Part shown: in pieces, positions 1-8,296 of the stretch
Position numbering within the stretch: position 1 is the first letter of the stretch
Layout: each line of letters opens with the position of its first letter
Notes under the pieces: model-generated
Database searches by the model: none
What the model saw: the letters and a program-made list of their open reading frames with translations, nothing else
Told to the model about the DNA's origin: nothing
NCBI GenBank assembly: GCA_030430205.1
Contig: JAUIGE010000048.1
Span: 1-44,804, forward strand
Origin: Bacteroidia bacterium
GTDB taxonomy: Bacteria > Bacteroidota > Bacteroidia > J057
Direction of reading: 5' to 3'
DNA: 44,804 nucleotides
Made by a program: the position numbers and the translations under genes

Positions 1-30
1 CAAAATCCCGAAAAAATTTACCATGGCAAT

Positions 31-78
31 ACACAGCGCATCTCAGTTTCTCGCTGCCATCAGCCGACACAGCGCATC
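31..78. repeat. 12-nt direct repeat at left edge
   Basis: The 12-mer ACACAGCGCATC occurs at 31-42 and again at 67-78, exactly 36 nt apart. No convincing coding frame covers the first 123 nt, and I see no other recognisable signal there. The repeat may be chance or the remnant of an intergenic repeat element that continues to the left of the window. Confidence 0.4.
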
Positions 79-123
79 ACACCACCCAAAATACCTCGGG
101 TTTGGATGCTCTCCGACAGGCTG

Positions 124-172
124 CTAGTCTCTTATCTCTTATCTCTTGTCTCGCCTCTCGCTTCCCGCCTCC
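124..172. repeat. Degenerate heptanucleotide tandem array (locus A)
   Basis: Seven consecutive 7-nt units read CTAGTCT, CTTATCT, CTTATCT, CTTGTCT, CGCCTCT, CGCTTCC, CGCCTCC on the plus strand. The core units differ by an A/G transition at the fourth base, and the right-hand units decay. The array ends 3 nt from the stop codon of the minus-strand DUF2797 gene, so it lies in that gene's 3' region. No inverted partner array is visible in the window, although one could lie to the left. Confidence 0.7.
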
Positions 173-175
173 CTC

Positions 176-973
176 CTACACCCCCCACTCCACCCAATAA
201 CCCGTATGCTTCCGAATATTCATTACACGCATATCATCAAAGATGAGATATTGGCCTTTTATGCCAACCAGTGTGGCTTCGCCTTCCGGGACTTTGTCCA
301 GGTTGATGCTTTTTACTTTCAGTGGAAATTGCTGGACGGGATAATTGATAGACCAGATGTCATTATTTTCTGAATAATACTGCTGGAATTCAGGTGCCAG
401 CAAAGCTTTGGCTTTTTCCTTTTCAGCGAGTAAATCAATATGCGTAGCGATTTCATTCTTCAGCATACGCTGCCAGTTGGTCTTGTCAGACAAATGGTCT
501 TTGAGGGCGACTTCTATGTCGCCAGCAAGCTTGCGGTAAGGCGTTTCAGCCAATTTAATGGCCTGGGAAGCTCCCTGATCTATCCATCGGGTAGGCACCT
601 GATCTTTGCGTGTGACGCCTACTTTGAGACCGCTGGAAAGGGCCAGATAGACCACATGCGGCTGCACATGGTGCTTTTTTTCCCACTCAGGGTCTCGGCC
701 TCCGCCTACATGTCCTTCGCATTGCTCGGGATTGATGATGCAAGGCGAGCTTTCAGGAGCATCCCGAAAACAGGGAAAACAGAAACCCTGACCAAAAGAC
801 TTATTGGTCTTCTTACCACAGGATTTGCAATTGATCCGGCCTTCATATTTCCATGAAAGGGGCTTGCCAATCAGGGCGTTCATGTCCACTTCTTCTTCCC
901 CTAAGCTAAGCCTGTATTGTACAGGCTCGCCATATTGGGTGAGCATTTTTTTTAAATTTCCTGAAAATTCCAT
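176..973 (-). CDS. DUF2797 family protein
   Basis: The 265-residue protein matches the DUF2797 family by eye. It has a Cys-rich, likely zinc-binding cluster near residues 50-90: CKSCGKK, then CFPCF, then a Cys before the NPEQCEGH segment. This is followed by the conserved HVVYLALSSGLKVGVTR core and the RWIDQGA motif. The family occurs in several bacterial phyla and its function is unknown; the TRK...RWIDQGA segment is reminiscent of GIY-YIG-like folds, but this is inference. It is the last gene of a probable minus-strand operon (rhomboid, lipoprotein, DUF2797) with gaps of 23 and 14 nt. A heptanucleotide array follows its stop codon. Confidence 0.8.
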   Translation of the reverse strand: MEFSGNLKKMLTQYGEPVQYRLSLGEEEVDMNALIGKPLSWKYEGRINCKSCGKKTNKSFGQGFCFPCFRDAPESSPCIINPEQCEGHVGGGRDPEWEKKHHVQPHVVYLALSSGLKVGVTRKDQVPTRWIDQGASQAIKLAETPYRKLAGDIEVALKDHLSDKTNWQRMLKNEIATHIDLLAEKEKAKALLAPEFQQYYSENNDIWSINYPVQQFPLKVKSINLDKVPEGEATLVGIKGQYLIFDDMRVMNIRKHTGYWVEWGV

Positions 974-987
974 GATGATTTATTGGC

Positions 988-1437
988 TTATTCTTTCTCT
1001 TCGTCAATAGGGAGAAAATACATGCGTTGGGAGGAGCTGATAAGGAGGAGGGTATCGCCGTGAATGGCGTAATGATCGGCGGCGTGAAAACCCTCCAAAA
1101 ACAATGGAGCGGTCTCTTTATCACAGCACATCTCCGTACATGCCGCATATTCCGGCAGGCTGATCCGCTGCTCAGCCTCTTTTTGGTACTCACCAAAACA
1201 GCTATTCACATCCAGGTGAATGACAAATCGGTTTTCCGTTTCGAAAAAGAGGGTATATGCCTTGCCTCCCTCAGGGATGGCTGGGCGATTGATCCAGACC
1301 CAGCCTCTTTCGCTTTCCAATTCAAAATTGGGGGCGGGAATAGCTGCTGTTTTTTTGGTGCCCTGACAGGCACAAAAAACAAGTGCTAACAAAAGAGGGA
1401 AAAAATATTTTTTTGCTGGGAAAATAAGTTGATGCAT
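988..1437 (-). CDS. Small predicted lipoprotein of unknown function
   Basis: This 149-residue protein starts with a basic N-terminus and a hydrophobic stretch ending in LVFCAC, where the second Cys is a plausible lipidation site. The mature part has no domain I recognise. It includes two Cys pairs (ACTEMCCDKE near residue 100) that might bind metal or form disulfides. It sits 23 nt after the rhomboid gene and 14 nt before the DUF2797 gene on the same strand, so it is probably co-transcribed with both. No function can be assigned. Confidence 0.7.
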   Translation of the reverse strand: MHQLIFPAKKYFFPLLLALVFCACQGTKKTAAIPAPNFELESERGWVWINRPAIPEGGKAYTLFFETENRFVIHLDVNSCFGEYQKEAEQRISLPEYAACTEMCCDKETAPLFLEGFHAADHYAIHGDTLLLISSSQRMYFLPIDEEKE

Positions 1438-1460
1438 GATTCACATTATGAAACACAATG

Positions 1461-2390
1461 TTAATCAATTTCTCTCGAAAGTTCTTCCAGGCGCTCTCTT
1501 TCCTGCCTGCTCAGCTGGTCATAGCCGATTTCCTGGACTTTGTCCAGCAATTGATTCAGCTCATCTTCCTTGCTAAGTGGGGCTTTGGAATGCGGGGGAT
1601 TAAAGGGAATGATTTTTCCTTTACTGACTGAAACGGATTCCTTCTTTTTGCTGGTAGGAGCTGAGCGCTTGCTCCTTTTTGTCTGGGATCGAAAGCGGGG
1701 ACGGCCTAAAGAATAGGAAGTCGGTATCATCAGGAAAGCGGGGCGGGTAACGACGAGGTAGAGGAAAATGGCTGTTGGCAACAACAAAACGGCCACCACC
1801 CAAGCATGGGTGCTCAAAACCTCTGGCCGTATCAGGACGGCCATCATAATCCCAGCTATCGCACCTCCGAGGTGCGCTTCATGTCCGATATTATCGGACT
1901 GGGATTTGATCCCATAGATGGAATAGGCTATATAAATCAAGCCGAAAACAACACCGGGAATAAACCAGATTTGGATAGAAGGAGCCAAAACAATCAAAGC
2001 GTAGATCAGGCCGTTGACGCCACCGGAAGCTCCGACTGCGTGGTAGTCACCATGGTTTCGATGGATATACAGGGCCAGAAGGTTACCGCCCAGCATGCTG
2101 CCAAAATATATCAATAGATAATTGGCGATAGCTTTAAAGGCTGTCATTCCCAAAAAGACAGATCCCAAAGATTCGGAAAACATGTAGAGGACGATCATAT
2201 TGAATCCCAGGTGGATCCAATTGGCATGCAGGAAGCCAGAGGTAAAGAGTCGTTCATATTGCTTACCAAGCAAAACTCCATCTATCTCAAACTTATACCT
2301 CCGCTGAATGGCGGGATCGTTTAGACCTAAATAGGTGGTCCAAATAGTCAGGATCGCTATAATAAAACCGGTGATTTCAATTGTATTCAT
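1461..2390 (-). CDS. Rhomboid family intramembrane serine protease
   Basis: This 309-residue multi-pass membrane protein carries the rhomboid signature. The HxxxN motif is WIHLGFN (His60, Asn64), the nucleophile lies in GASGGVNG (Ser122), and the catalytic His is in GHEAHLGG (His173). The catalytic dyad therefore appears intact. Rhomboids cleave transmembrane substrates within the inner membrane; the substrate here is unknown. The core ends near residue 225. A long soluble tail follows, rich in Arg, Lys and Ser (residues 230-260), then an acidic stretch near the C-terminus; the family does not require this tail. It is probably the first gene of an operon with the next lipoprotein and DUF2797 genes. 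A terminator for the upstream small gene lies 40 nt before its start. Confidence 0.93.
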   Translation of the reverse strand: MNTIEITGFIIAILTIWTTYLGLNDPAIQRRYKFEIDGVLLGKQYERLFTSGFLHANWIHLGFNMIVLYMFSESLGSVFLGMTAFKAIANYLLIYFGSMLGGNLLALYIHRNHGDYHAVGASGGVNGLIYALIVLAPSIQIWFIPGVVFGLIYIAYSIYGIKSQSDNIGHEAHLGGAIAGIMMAVLIRPEVLSTHAWVVAVLLLPTAIFLYLVVTRPAFLMIPTSYSLGRPRFRSQTKRSKRSAPTSKKKESVSVSKGKIIPFNPPHSKAPLSKEDELNQLLDKVQEIGYDQLSRQERERLEELSREID

Positions 2391-2429
2391 TACTTTCTAT
2401 AAACGAATCCTATGCCTAAAATGGTTTAT

Positions 2430-2468
2430 AAAAAAACAAACACGCAGAACTCCAAAAAGTTCTGCGTG
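2430..2468 (-). terminator. Rho-independent terminator of the 57-codon gene
   Basis: An 11-bp perfect stem (CACGCAGAACT at 2441-2451 pairing with AGTTCTGCGTG at 2458-2468) encloses a 6-nt loop. On the minus strand it is followed by a T tract, seen as the A run at 2431-2436. It lies 28 nt beyond the stop codon of the small basic protein gene and before the rhomboid gene, separating the two transcription units. Confidence 0.88.
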
Positions 2469-2495
2469 CCATATAACTCAAGACTATATGAATTA

Positions 2496-2669
2496 TCAAC
2501 CTTGTGCGGCCTTGACTTTTGATTCCAGAGAGCGGATAACGTCGAGGTTGGATTGCTCAATTGAAGTTTTTAATCCTTTGGTAACAGGATTTGTCTTCAA
2601 TTTAAAGTTTCTCACTTTCGCACGAGATTTTATTCTTAATCCTTTGGTTGTAAACTTCTTGCCAGCCAT
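2496..2669 (-). CDS. Small basic protein, 57 residues, possibly ribosome-associated
   Basis: This short frame encodes a soluble protein with about 11 Lys and 5 Arg, beginning MAGKKFTTKGLRIKSRAK and ending SLESKVKAAQG. There is no signal peptide or membrane segment. It is a monocistronic unit: a near-consensus promoter lies 30 nt upstream and a strong hairpin terminator follows the stop, which argues for a real, well-expressed gene. The KGLRIKSRAK and NPVTKGLKT segments look like RNA-binding basic loops of small ribosomal proteins, but I do not recognise a named family. A Bacteroidota-specific ribosomal or nucleoid-associated role is a guess. Confidence 0.75.
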   Translation of the reverse strand: MAGKKFTTKGLRIKSRAKVRNFKLKTNPVTKGLKTSIEQSNLDVIRSLESKVKAAQG

Positions 2670-2698
2670 AATATTCTGCTATTTTTCTTTTGAGCTTG

Positions 2699-2730
2699 CA
2701 AATGTAGCAAGCCAAGGCTGAATAAGCAAA
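2699..2730 (-). promoter_or_regulatory. Bacteroidota-type promoter of the 57-codon gene
   Basis: On the minus strand TTTG (2730-2727) is followed after exactly 20 nt by TACATTTG (2706-2699). This matches the Bacteroidota primary sigma consensus TTTG-N19-20-TAnnTTTG. Transcription would begin near 2692 and leave a leader of about 20 nt. It is the best promoter match I found in the window. Confidence 0.82.
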
Positions 2731-2737
2731 AATAATT

Positions 2738-4174
2738 CTACTTCAATATCAGCTTTTCGACCTGACGCTGGCGATCATTGAAGACTTCAACCATATACAC
2801 CCCTGCTGGCAGATCACCCATATTCAGTTGGTAATTATCCAGGCGTGTCTGATCATGAGAGATCATCCTTCCATTTTGGTCCAAAACGCGGATGTTAAAC
2901 AACTGATGCTCTGAGTTGGTAAAGCGTACCCTGGCCACATTTTGGGCTGGATTGGGATAAACATCCATCGGCAATCGGTTGTGGATACCTGAAAGCCCGT
3001 TGGGAGCATTTGCAGGATCGAAAGGATCAGACCATTTCAGTTCATGAGCCGGGACGGTATCCGTCAGCGTTTTCAGGAATGCGACCATGGCATTCTTTTG
3101 TGTTTGCGTCAGGTTCAGCTGCCTGGGCGGCACAGAAGGATTGGGCAGAGAATTCTGCCTCAGAGCTGCTCCCAGGTTGGGGTGATTTTTCACCCCAGAG
3201 TTATAATGTTCGATGACTTCTTCGAGGGTCTCGAAGCGGCCATCGTGCATATAAGGCGCTGTAAGCGCGATATTGCGCAGGCTTGCCGCAGCAAACATGC
3301 CATAATCTCCGGGATTGTTGGTTTGCTCCCCTACCCCTTTGTCTGCATAGTTGAGGTCGAGCCCATTGTTTTGGGGCGATGGCATCACAAACAAATCCGA
3401 AGTATGGCAACTGCTACAATGGGTTAAAAACAGGGATTTACCCAGGTTTTCTTCCGTTGTAAAGTTGGGAAAAGCGTCACTTATTTGCTGCACACTTTCA
3501 CGTCCATGGTCATACTTCGACTGGAAAGAGACAATTGAAATCACAAATTGAGTAATGGCATTGGCTGCTTTTTCAGCGGTGATCTGACGGCTGCCAAAGG
3601 CATCCTCAAAAAGCTCTGGGTAAAAGGATGTGGCCTCTAAACGGGCGACCATGGTATCCTTTGAAAGGCCCATTTCGATAGAGCTTTCCAAAGCCAGGAA
3701 AATCTGGTCGTCCATGCCATTGGCTCTTCTGTCCCACAGAAAGCCGGAAAAGCGCCCAAATTTAGCGTTGACAATTCCTAAGGAATTTCTATCTGTAACA
3801 TCTCCATCAAAGCCCTCGCTGAAGTCTACTTTATCAGCGAATCCCAATTTGGAATCATGGCAACTTGCGCATGAGACAGTCCTGTTTTTAGACAATTGGG
3901 TATCATAGAACAATACCCTACCGAGGGTAGCGCCTCTGTTGTTGACGGCCGGGCCGCCACCACCTGAAGGAGGGGAAGGTGAGTATTGGGTATTACTCAC
4001 AGGATTGTTGATCAAAAATAAAGGTGAATCAACATTCATGTAATCATAGGTGACACTAGGAAGGTAGGGTTCATTCCCGGAGGTAATTCTTTGGGTTTGC
4101 TGGATGGATGGCAAAGCTGCCAAAGAAAAGAATACTGCCCCAAGGATGACAATGAAAAGTTTTTGTGGTTTCAT
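2738..4174 (-). CDS. Secreted di-heme cytochrome c peroxidase family protein with T9SS sorting domain
   Basis: The 478-residue protein has an N-terminal signal peptide (hydrophobic to about residue 21). Two c-type heme sites follow: CASCH (102-106) and CSSCH (253-257). The spacing and the segments LGRVLFYDTQLS, GFAD and APYMHDGRF are typical of the CcpA/MauG superfamily. Such enzymes reduce peroxide or oxidise protein or organic substrates in the periplasm or at the cell surface. Residues 405-478 form a T9SS type A sorting domain (MDVYPNPAQN, LPAGVYMVEV, final EKLILK), so the protein is probably exported across the outer membrane and anchored. A Gly/Pro/Ser linker lies at about residues 65-78. 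It is transcribed alone, downstream of another T9SS cargo gene and separated from it by a terminator. Confidence 0.92.
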   Translation of the reverse strand: MKPQKLFIVILGAVFFSLAALPSIQQTQRITSGNEPYLPSVTYDYMNVDSPLFLINNPVSNTQYSPSPPSGGGGPAVNNRGATLGRVLFYDTQLSKNRTVSCASCHDSKLGFADKVDFSEGFDGDVTDRNSLGIVNAKFGRFSGFLWDRRANGMDDQIFLALESSIEMGLSKDTMVARLEATSFYPELFEDAFGSRQITAEKAANAITQFVISIVSFQSKYDHGRESVQQISDAFPNFTTEENLGKSLFLTHCSSCHTSDLFVMPSPQNNGLDLNYADKGVGEQTNNPGDYGMFAAASLRNIALTAPYMHDGRFETLEEVIEHYNSGVKNHPNLGAALRQNSLPNPSVPPRQLNLTQTQKNAMVAFLKTLTDTVPAHELKWSDPFDPANAPNGLSGIHNRLPMDVYPNPAQNVARVRFTNSEHQLFNIRVLDQNGRMISHDQTRLDNYQLNMGDLPAGVYMVEVFNDRQRQVEKLILK

Positions 4175-4284
4175 TGGCCTGGCAAAATTAAAGGGTGAAA
4201 AAAAAATAAAAAGGGGATCAGCCCAGTTGCTTTAGTCTGTAATTATAAATATAACGATTCCCACCGACATTTCGCTGCTTTAAA

Positions 4285-4320
4285 GCAAAAAAGTCGCACC
4301 TCCAAAGGAGATACGACTTT
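4285..4320 (-). terminator. Probable terminator after the T9SS cargo gene
   Basis: AAGTCG at 4291-4296 pairs with CGACTT at 4314-4319, with inner pairing CCTCC/GGAG and small bulges. On the minus strand the hairpin is followed by a run of T (the A run at 4287-4292). It lies just beyond the stop codon of the 4341-5471 gene. Confidence 0.7.
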
Positions 4321-4340
4321 CAGAAATGTTGTGATTAACA

Positions 4341-5471
4341 TTACTGCTTCATCATTTTGAGCACTTTGCTCCTTGCTTGTGTGCCTTGTACAAGACACTC
4401 CATAAAGTAGCAACCCGGACTCAAATGGCTTACATCCAGGCTAAAATTATTTAGCTGATTTGCCTCTAGCCAGAGACGATGTTGAGCGATTTGCTGACCT
4501 TGCATATTTGTCAACTGCAAGCTTATCCAGGATGATTGAGGATTGTGTATTTCTATATGAAGCTTGTCTCCCATGGGATTGGGAAAGCCTGTTATGGTCA
4601 TTGAAATGTCCGAAGTCCCCTGCAACTCAACAGCTGGCGAATAGCTGTGATGACCGTTTTGATCTACTTGCCGGATACGGTAAACCGTATTTTCACCTAC
4701 ACCAGTCTCGTCCAGATAGGCATAGTTTACTTTTGCATTTGAATGCCCGGCAGCTATGACTTGTGCTATGGAACTAAAATCTCCTCCATTTTGCTGCTTT
4801 TCCACTTCAAAATAAGCTGAATTGCTTTCTCTTGCTGTCGTCCAATTAAGGAGTGTTTTGCCTGCCTCCAGGCTTTCGACAGAAATATCTGCCCATTCCA
4901 CTGCAAATGGAGTCATCCTATAGGGAGCCTCCCGAAAGGGTGCGGTCAAATAAAATTGCTCATTTTGCATCAAAGGACCATGCAAACTGAGGGCAAGTGT
5001 AACAGAAGGATTAAGAATTTCCAGTTTTATATGGTACAAGGCTGTAGGGGTAGGCCGCATCTCAGTATGTGCCTGTGGGCCTGGAGTTACAAACAAGAAA
5101 TTCGATGCCCAACTTACTGCAAATCGGGAAGCGGTATTGTCGTAAATATTGACGGTTGAATATTTGGGGCCGATATTCGGCACGGAGTCATTCAGCAATG
5201 TCAGATGCGTAACCTGTACGCGGTTATTTGCAGCCACATTTGAGCCAAAGGCAGCGGAGTTATAATTCAGATACAGTTGTCCACGACTGTGGAAAGAACC
5301 CGTATTCGAAACGACCGCATAGACATCAAATTCATAGAAATTTCCATTCACCTGAGGATTATGAATAAAAAACATGATGGAGGGCTGTGCGCTTTGCCCA
5401 GATAATGCATGAGGAGCAAAAACCAAAAGAAGAAGCACGGGAATACAAATAGATGCGAAGATGTGTTTCAT
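4341..5471 (-). CDS. T9SS-exported protein with cohesin-like N-terminal region
   Basis: The start is placed at the ATG giving MKHIFASICIPVLLLL, a clear signal peptide ending near LSGQ; a longer in-frame extension would bury it. The 376-residue product has a beta-rich N-terminal half (segments FYEFDVYAVV and LYLNYNSAAF) like the cohesin-type domains of Bacteroidota surface proteins. A middle segment WTTARESNSAYFEVEKQ is typical of proteins that precede T9SS tails. The C-terminal type A sorting domain runs from TGFPNPMGDK to the final KVLKMMKQ. It is likely a surface-exposed or secreted protein of unknown ligand. A terminator follows the gene. Confidence 0.85.
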   Translation of the reverse strand: MKHIFASICIPVLLLLVFAPHALSGQSAQPSIMFFIHNPQVNGNFYEFDVYAVVSNTGSFHSRGQLYLNYNSAAFGSNVAANNRVQVTHLTLLNDSVPNIGPKYSTVNIYDNTASRFAVSWASNFLFVTPGPQAHTEMRPTPTALYHIKLEILNPSVTLALSLHGPLMQNEQFYLTAPFREAPYRMTPFAVEWADISVESLEAGKTLLNWTTARESNSAYFEVEKQQNGGDFSSIAQVIAAGHSNAKVNYAYLDETGVGENTVYRIRQVDQNGHHSYSPAVELQGTSDISMTITGFPNPMGDKLHIEIHNPQSSWISLQLTNMQGQQIAQHRLWLEANQLNNFSLDVSHLSPGCYFMECLVQGTQARSKVLKMMKQ

Positions 5472-6055
5472 TAGCGTATTAATAATGCACAAATAATATT
5501 TTTGGTCGCCATACAATTCATCTGTTTCTTACATTTTTACATGGCATTATTCAACGGATTGGATTTTATTTCTCACGATACAAATGTAGAAATAAAAAAA
5601 GAAAAAAATGAATGGTAATACCATATAAATCTTTCTTATGGAGCAAATGGGGCATTTTGTCCTCAAAATTGGACAATGTGTTTCTAATAAAAAGCAAACC
5701 CATTCCAAAGCAATATCAGCCAGTATATTCCTACCTAACATTACCCTTTAGAATAGACAAAATGCATTTATTTCACCCATGAATGGATACCAGGTCAATG
5801 GCATCAACATCAGAGGGGAGTTGTATAAGGGGGGAGTGTGTGTATGTGTCTTTAGGCTTAAAGGGCCGGCTAAATAGCAGACAAAAAAGAAAGTAACAGC
5901 AGGAAAAGAAAAAAGAAAAGCAAGTGACCAAAATGGCGGAAAGCCAATAAAGAGATTTATTCATCGTACAGATTGAGAATTTTGTATTTGCTTTGATTCA
6001 AAAAAAGTACCAAAATCTCGTGTATCTTTGCCCGGGAATTTATTTGAATAATTTT
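5472..6055. other. Divergent intergenic region without a supported gene
   Basis: About 580 nt separate two divergent genes. A TACATTTG box on the minus strand (5588-5581) could be the -10-like element of the T9SS gene, leaving a leader of roughly 100 nt. For the plus-strand gene there is a TATCTTTG box at 6023. Two minus-strand frames of just over 60 codons (5547-5741 and 5773-5964) are rich in Phe, Cys and Ser from A/T-rich tracts and show no convincing coding signature. Nothing else was recognised. Confidence 0.55.
6023..6030 (+). promoter_or_regulatory. -7 promoter element TATCTTTG
   Basis: The sequence matches TAnnTTTG exactly and lies 25 nt before the ATG at 6056. The nearest upstream TTTG is about 27 nt away, longer than usual, so only the -7 half is a good match. 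Its position inside a possible 5' extension of the frame supports the internal start at 6056. Confidence 0.5.
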
Positions 6056-7357
6056 ATGCGCATAAAAACACTATTTCTAACACTCCTCATCTGCTTTGCA
6101 GCCCAATCTATGCTGGGGCAGGAAGAACCAGATATCAACCAATTTGTAGCGGTAGATTTTCCGCCGGAGCCGATTAATATGAATGAAATCAAAACGGCCA
6201 TTGGGTATCCCCAGGCTGCGATTGATTCCAATATTTTTGGCGTAGTTGTCGTGAGGGTTTTGGTGGATGAAAAAGGCGCGTATGTTAAGCACAAAATCAT
6301 TAAATCGCCTAGCTCAGTACTATCAGACGCAGTTTCTGCCAAGCTCAGCGCGCTGAGCTTTACCCCTGCTATGGTGGGCTCCAAAGCCATCAAATTCTGG
6401 GTAAATGTACCTTTCCACTTTCGGCTGACTGAGCGCTCCAAAACGGATCAAACCTATATAGAAGAGGTCGTTGCCGCTTATTCGAAAAAAATCGAAGAGA
6501 AACCTGAGGACTATACCCTTTACCTCCAAAGAGGGGTCCAATACAGCAATGCGGAAAATTTTGACAAGGCCATTGAAGATTTTGACAAAAGCATTTCCCT
6601 CAACCCCAAAAAGAATAAAAAGAAGTCCAGGGACTACTTCTACCTCTTCTTTGCCCAGCTGCACAGAGGCAAAGCCTACAATTATAAAGGGGAATGGGAA
6701 TTGGCAAAGGCCAATTTTAACGCAGCTTTCCAGACATTTGATGAAATCAAAGTGGTGGACAGCCTGATGGAGCAGGTGCTCCCCAATATCTACATCGAGC
6801 GAGGGCTCGCCTACGCCCGATTGGATATGTACAGCGAAGCGCTTGGGGATTACAAAACCGCCATTGCAAAAGACAATGAAAATGCATGTTTGGTCCACGG
6901 TTTCATCTACGATCTGGCGATAAGTAAAAAGGATTACCCTTTGATTGTCAGCTCATTGGATGAGCTTATTGCCTGCGAACCAGGCAATCTGGCTTATACC
7001 CTCCACTACAATCGGGGATACTACAAAATAAGAGCCGGCCAATATGAGAGCGCCCTAAAGGACCTCGATACCGTCGCCAGACAGTCCAATAATATTTACC
7101 TGAAACTGGGGGCCATCAACCAAAGAGCAGAAGCGTTTCGCCTCATGGGCAAAACGACCGAAGCCCTGGCAGAAACCCAGAAAGCCATGGAAATCAACCT
7201 CCTGCATCCATCTGCTTATTTTTTCAGGGGAAAAATTCAAAAAGATTTGGGAAAGCATGAAGATGCCTGTGCTGACTTTGAAAAAGCCATTGCCTATGGC
7301 CTGGAAGGAGATGATTTGGTGGAATTGGAGGCTTTGAAAGGGGAGATTTGTAAGTAA
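6056..7357 (+). CDS. Secreted TonB-C-terminal-like domain plus TPR protein
   Basis: The chosen start gives MRIKTLFLTLLICFAAQSML, a signal peptide. A TonB C-terminal-like domain follows (mature residues about 20-125): YPQAAIDSNIFGVVVVRVLV, LSFTPAMVGSKAIKFWVNVP and FHFRL. The rest, to residue 433, consists of TPR-type helical repeats such as ENFDKAIEDFDKSISLNP, EALGDYKTAIAKDNENA and EDACADFEKAIAYGLEG. Standard TonB proteins have the receptor-contacting domain last, after a membrane anchor and Pro-rich linker. Here the domain is first and no inner-membrane anchor or linker is visible. A periplasmic adaptor or scaffold role is inferred; energy transduction itself is doubtful. Convergent with the next gene across a 9-nt gap. 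Confidence 0.85.
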   Translation: MRIKTLFLTLLICFAAQSMLGQEEPDINQFVAVDFPPEPINMNEIKTAIGYPQAAIDSNIFGVVVVRVLVDEKGAYVKHKIIKSPSSVLSDAVSAKLSALSFTPAMVGSKAIKFWVNVPFHFRLTERSKTDQTYIEEVVAAYSKKIEEKPEDYTLYLQRGVQYSNAENFDKAIEDFDKSISLNPKKNKKKSRDYFYLFFAQLHRGKAYNYKGEWELAKANFNAAFQTFDEIKVVDSLMEQVLPNIYIERGLAYARLDMYSEALGDYKTAIAKDNENACLVHGFIYDLAISKKDYPLIVSSLDELIACEPGNLAYTLHYNRGYYKIRAGQYESALKDLDTVARQSNNIYLKLGAINQRAEAFRLMGKTTEALAETQKAMEINLLHPSAYFFRGKIQKDLGKHEDACADFEKAIAYGLEGDDLVELEALKGEICK

Positions 7358-7366
7358 CAATTACGC

Positions 7367-8296
7367 CTATATCAACCGAAACAGCAAATAAACCACAAGT
7401 CCTCCCAGGGCTATTTGCCACATTTTGATGCCTTTTTTCTTTTCATCAAAAACAGCCTGAATGTCTTCGATGCCGAAAGAGTCATCGGCAGAGACTTTCA
7501 GAAGCTGATCCAGCACATACTGCAGCCGACCGGCTGTTTCTGTATTGATATTGAGTTTGAGTCCTTGTCTGAGGACATACTTGGCGAGCTTTGCCCGCTG
7601 GTAGGTATTGAAGAGGGCCAGCGCCAGGCTTTCCAATGCTTTGGCATAGGCGTTGACCAGCCCTTCAAAAGGGCCGGGGAGGACGTTGAGCAGATGGATC
7701 CAGTTTTCATCCGATGCTTCCTGGACCTCTGGTCCAGGTGCCTGGTTGCCGTGTTGCATGCTCAGAGCGAGGCGTTTTACGCCTTCCAACTCAAGCTGCA
7801 ATTGCTTGTAGCCATCTTCATAACAGGCTTGCTGCTGCTGCAATGGCAACCACAGAGGCTGGCTGACCAGCAGCCTGATTCCTTCCTCATTTCTTTCCTT
7901 GAAGAATTTCAGAAAAAGTTCATTGAAGCGAAAAGCGTAAAATGGGGCGAGAAAAGCCCGAAAGCCTTCGTCTTTCTCCACCTGACTGAGCATCTCCGCA
8001 TATTTTTTCTCCTGAAAAATAGTCGGGTCTGCCTCCTCCAAAAAAGCCAATAAGGCAGGCATTTTTACCAGCTTCTCATGCTGCGTTTTCACTTCCTCAC
8101 TTTCCAGCCTTTCAAAAAAAGCGAGCACTTCTGACTTCCCCAGTTGTTGGGTACCCAACTGAATAGCAGCTGCCTCATTGAGTTCAAACTCGGCCATGAG
8201 CTCTTTTTGGGCCTTGCGCAAAAGGGTAGAATCCAGGCCCGTTTCTGGCGAGATGCCTGGCAAATGGTAGGGGTTTATATAAGGATAAGGTGTCAT
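7367..8296 (-). CDS. Tail-anchored helical protein of unknown function
   Basis: The 309-residue protein is almost entirely helical and charged, without a signal peptide. It ends in a single hydrophobic segment, MWQIALGGLVVYLLFRLI, at the extreme C-terminus, which looks like a tail anchor with the bulk of the protein in the cytoplasm. Segments such as KLVKMPALLAFLEEADPTIF and LLNVLPGPFEGLVNAY do not match any family I recognise. It faces the TPR gene across 9 nt and is divergent from the alkaline phosphatase gene by 88 nt. No function is proposed. Confidence 0.75.
   Translation of the reverse strand: MTPYPYINPYHLPGISPETGLDSTLLRKAQKELMAEFELNEAAAIQLGTQQLGKSEVLAFFERLESEEVKTQHEKLVKMPALLAFLEEADPTIFQEKKYAEMLSQVEKDEGFRAFLAPFYAFRFNELFLKFFKERNEEGIRLLVSQPLWLPLQQQQACYEDGYKQLQLELEGVKRLALSMQHGNQAPGPEVQEASDENWIHLLNVLPGPFEGLVNAYAKALESLALALFNTYQRAKLAKYVLRQGLKLNINTETAGRLQYVLDQLLKVSADDSFGIEDIQAVFDEKKKGIKMWQIALGGLVVYLLFRLI

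Noticed and set aside
124-172. CRISPR array at the short tandem repeats
   Set aside because: Units of 7-8 nt without unique spacers do not fit CRISPR arrays, and no cas genes are in the window. The same holds for the other three arrays.
5547-5964. Two minus-strand frames of just over 60 codons in the divergent intergenic region, one with a hydrophobic start
   Set aside because: The residues come from A/T-rich homopolymer-like tracts (Phe, Cys and Ser runs). There is no matching neighbour and no credible promoter or family, so they were not called as genes.
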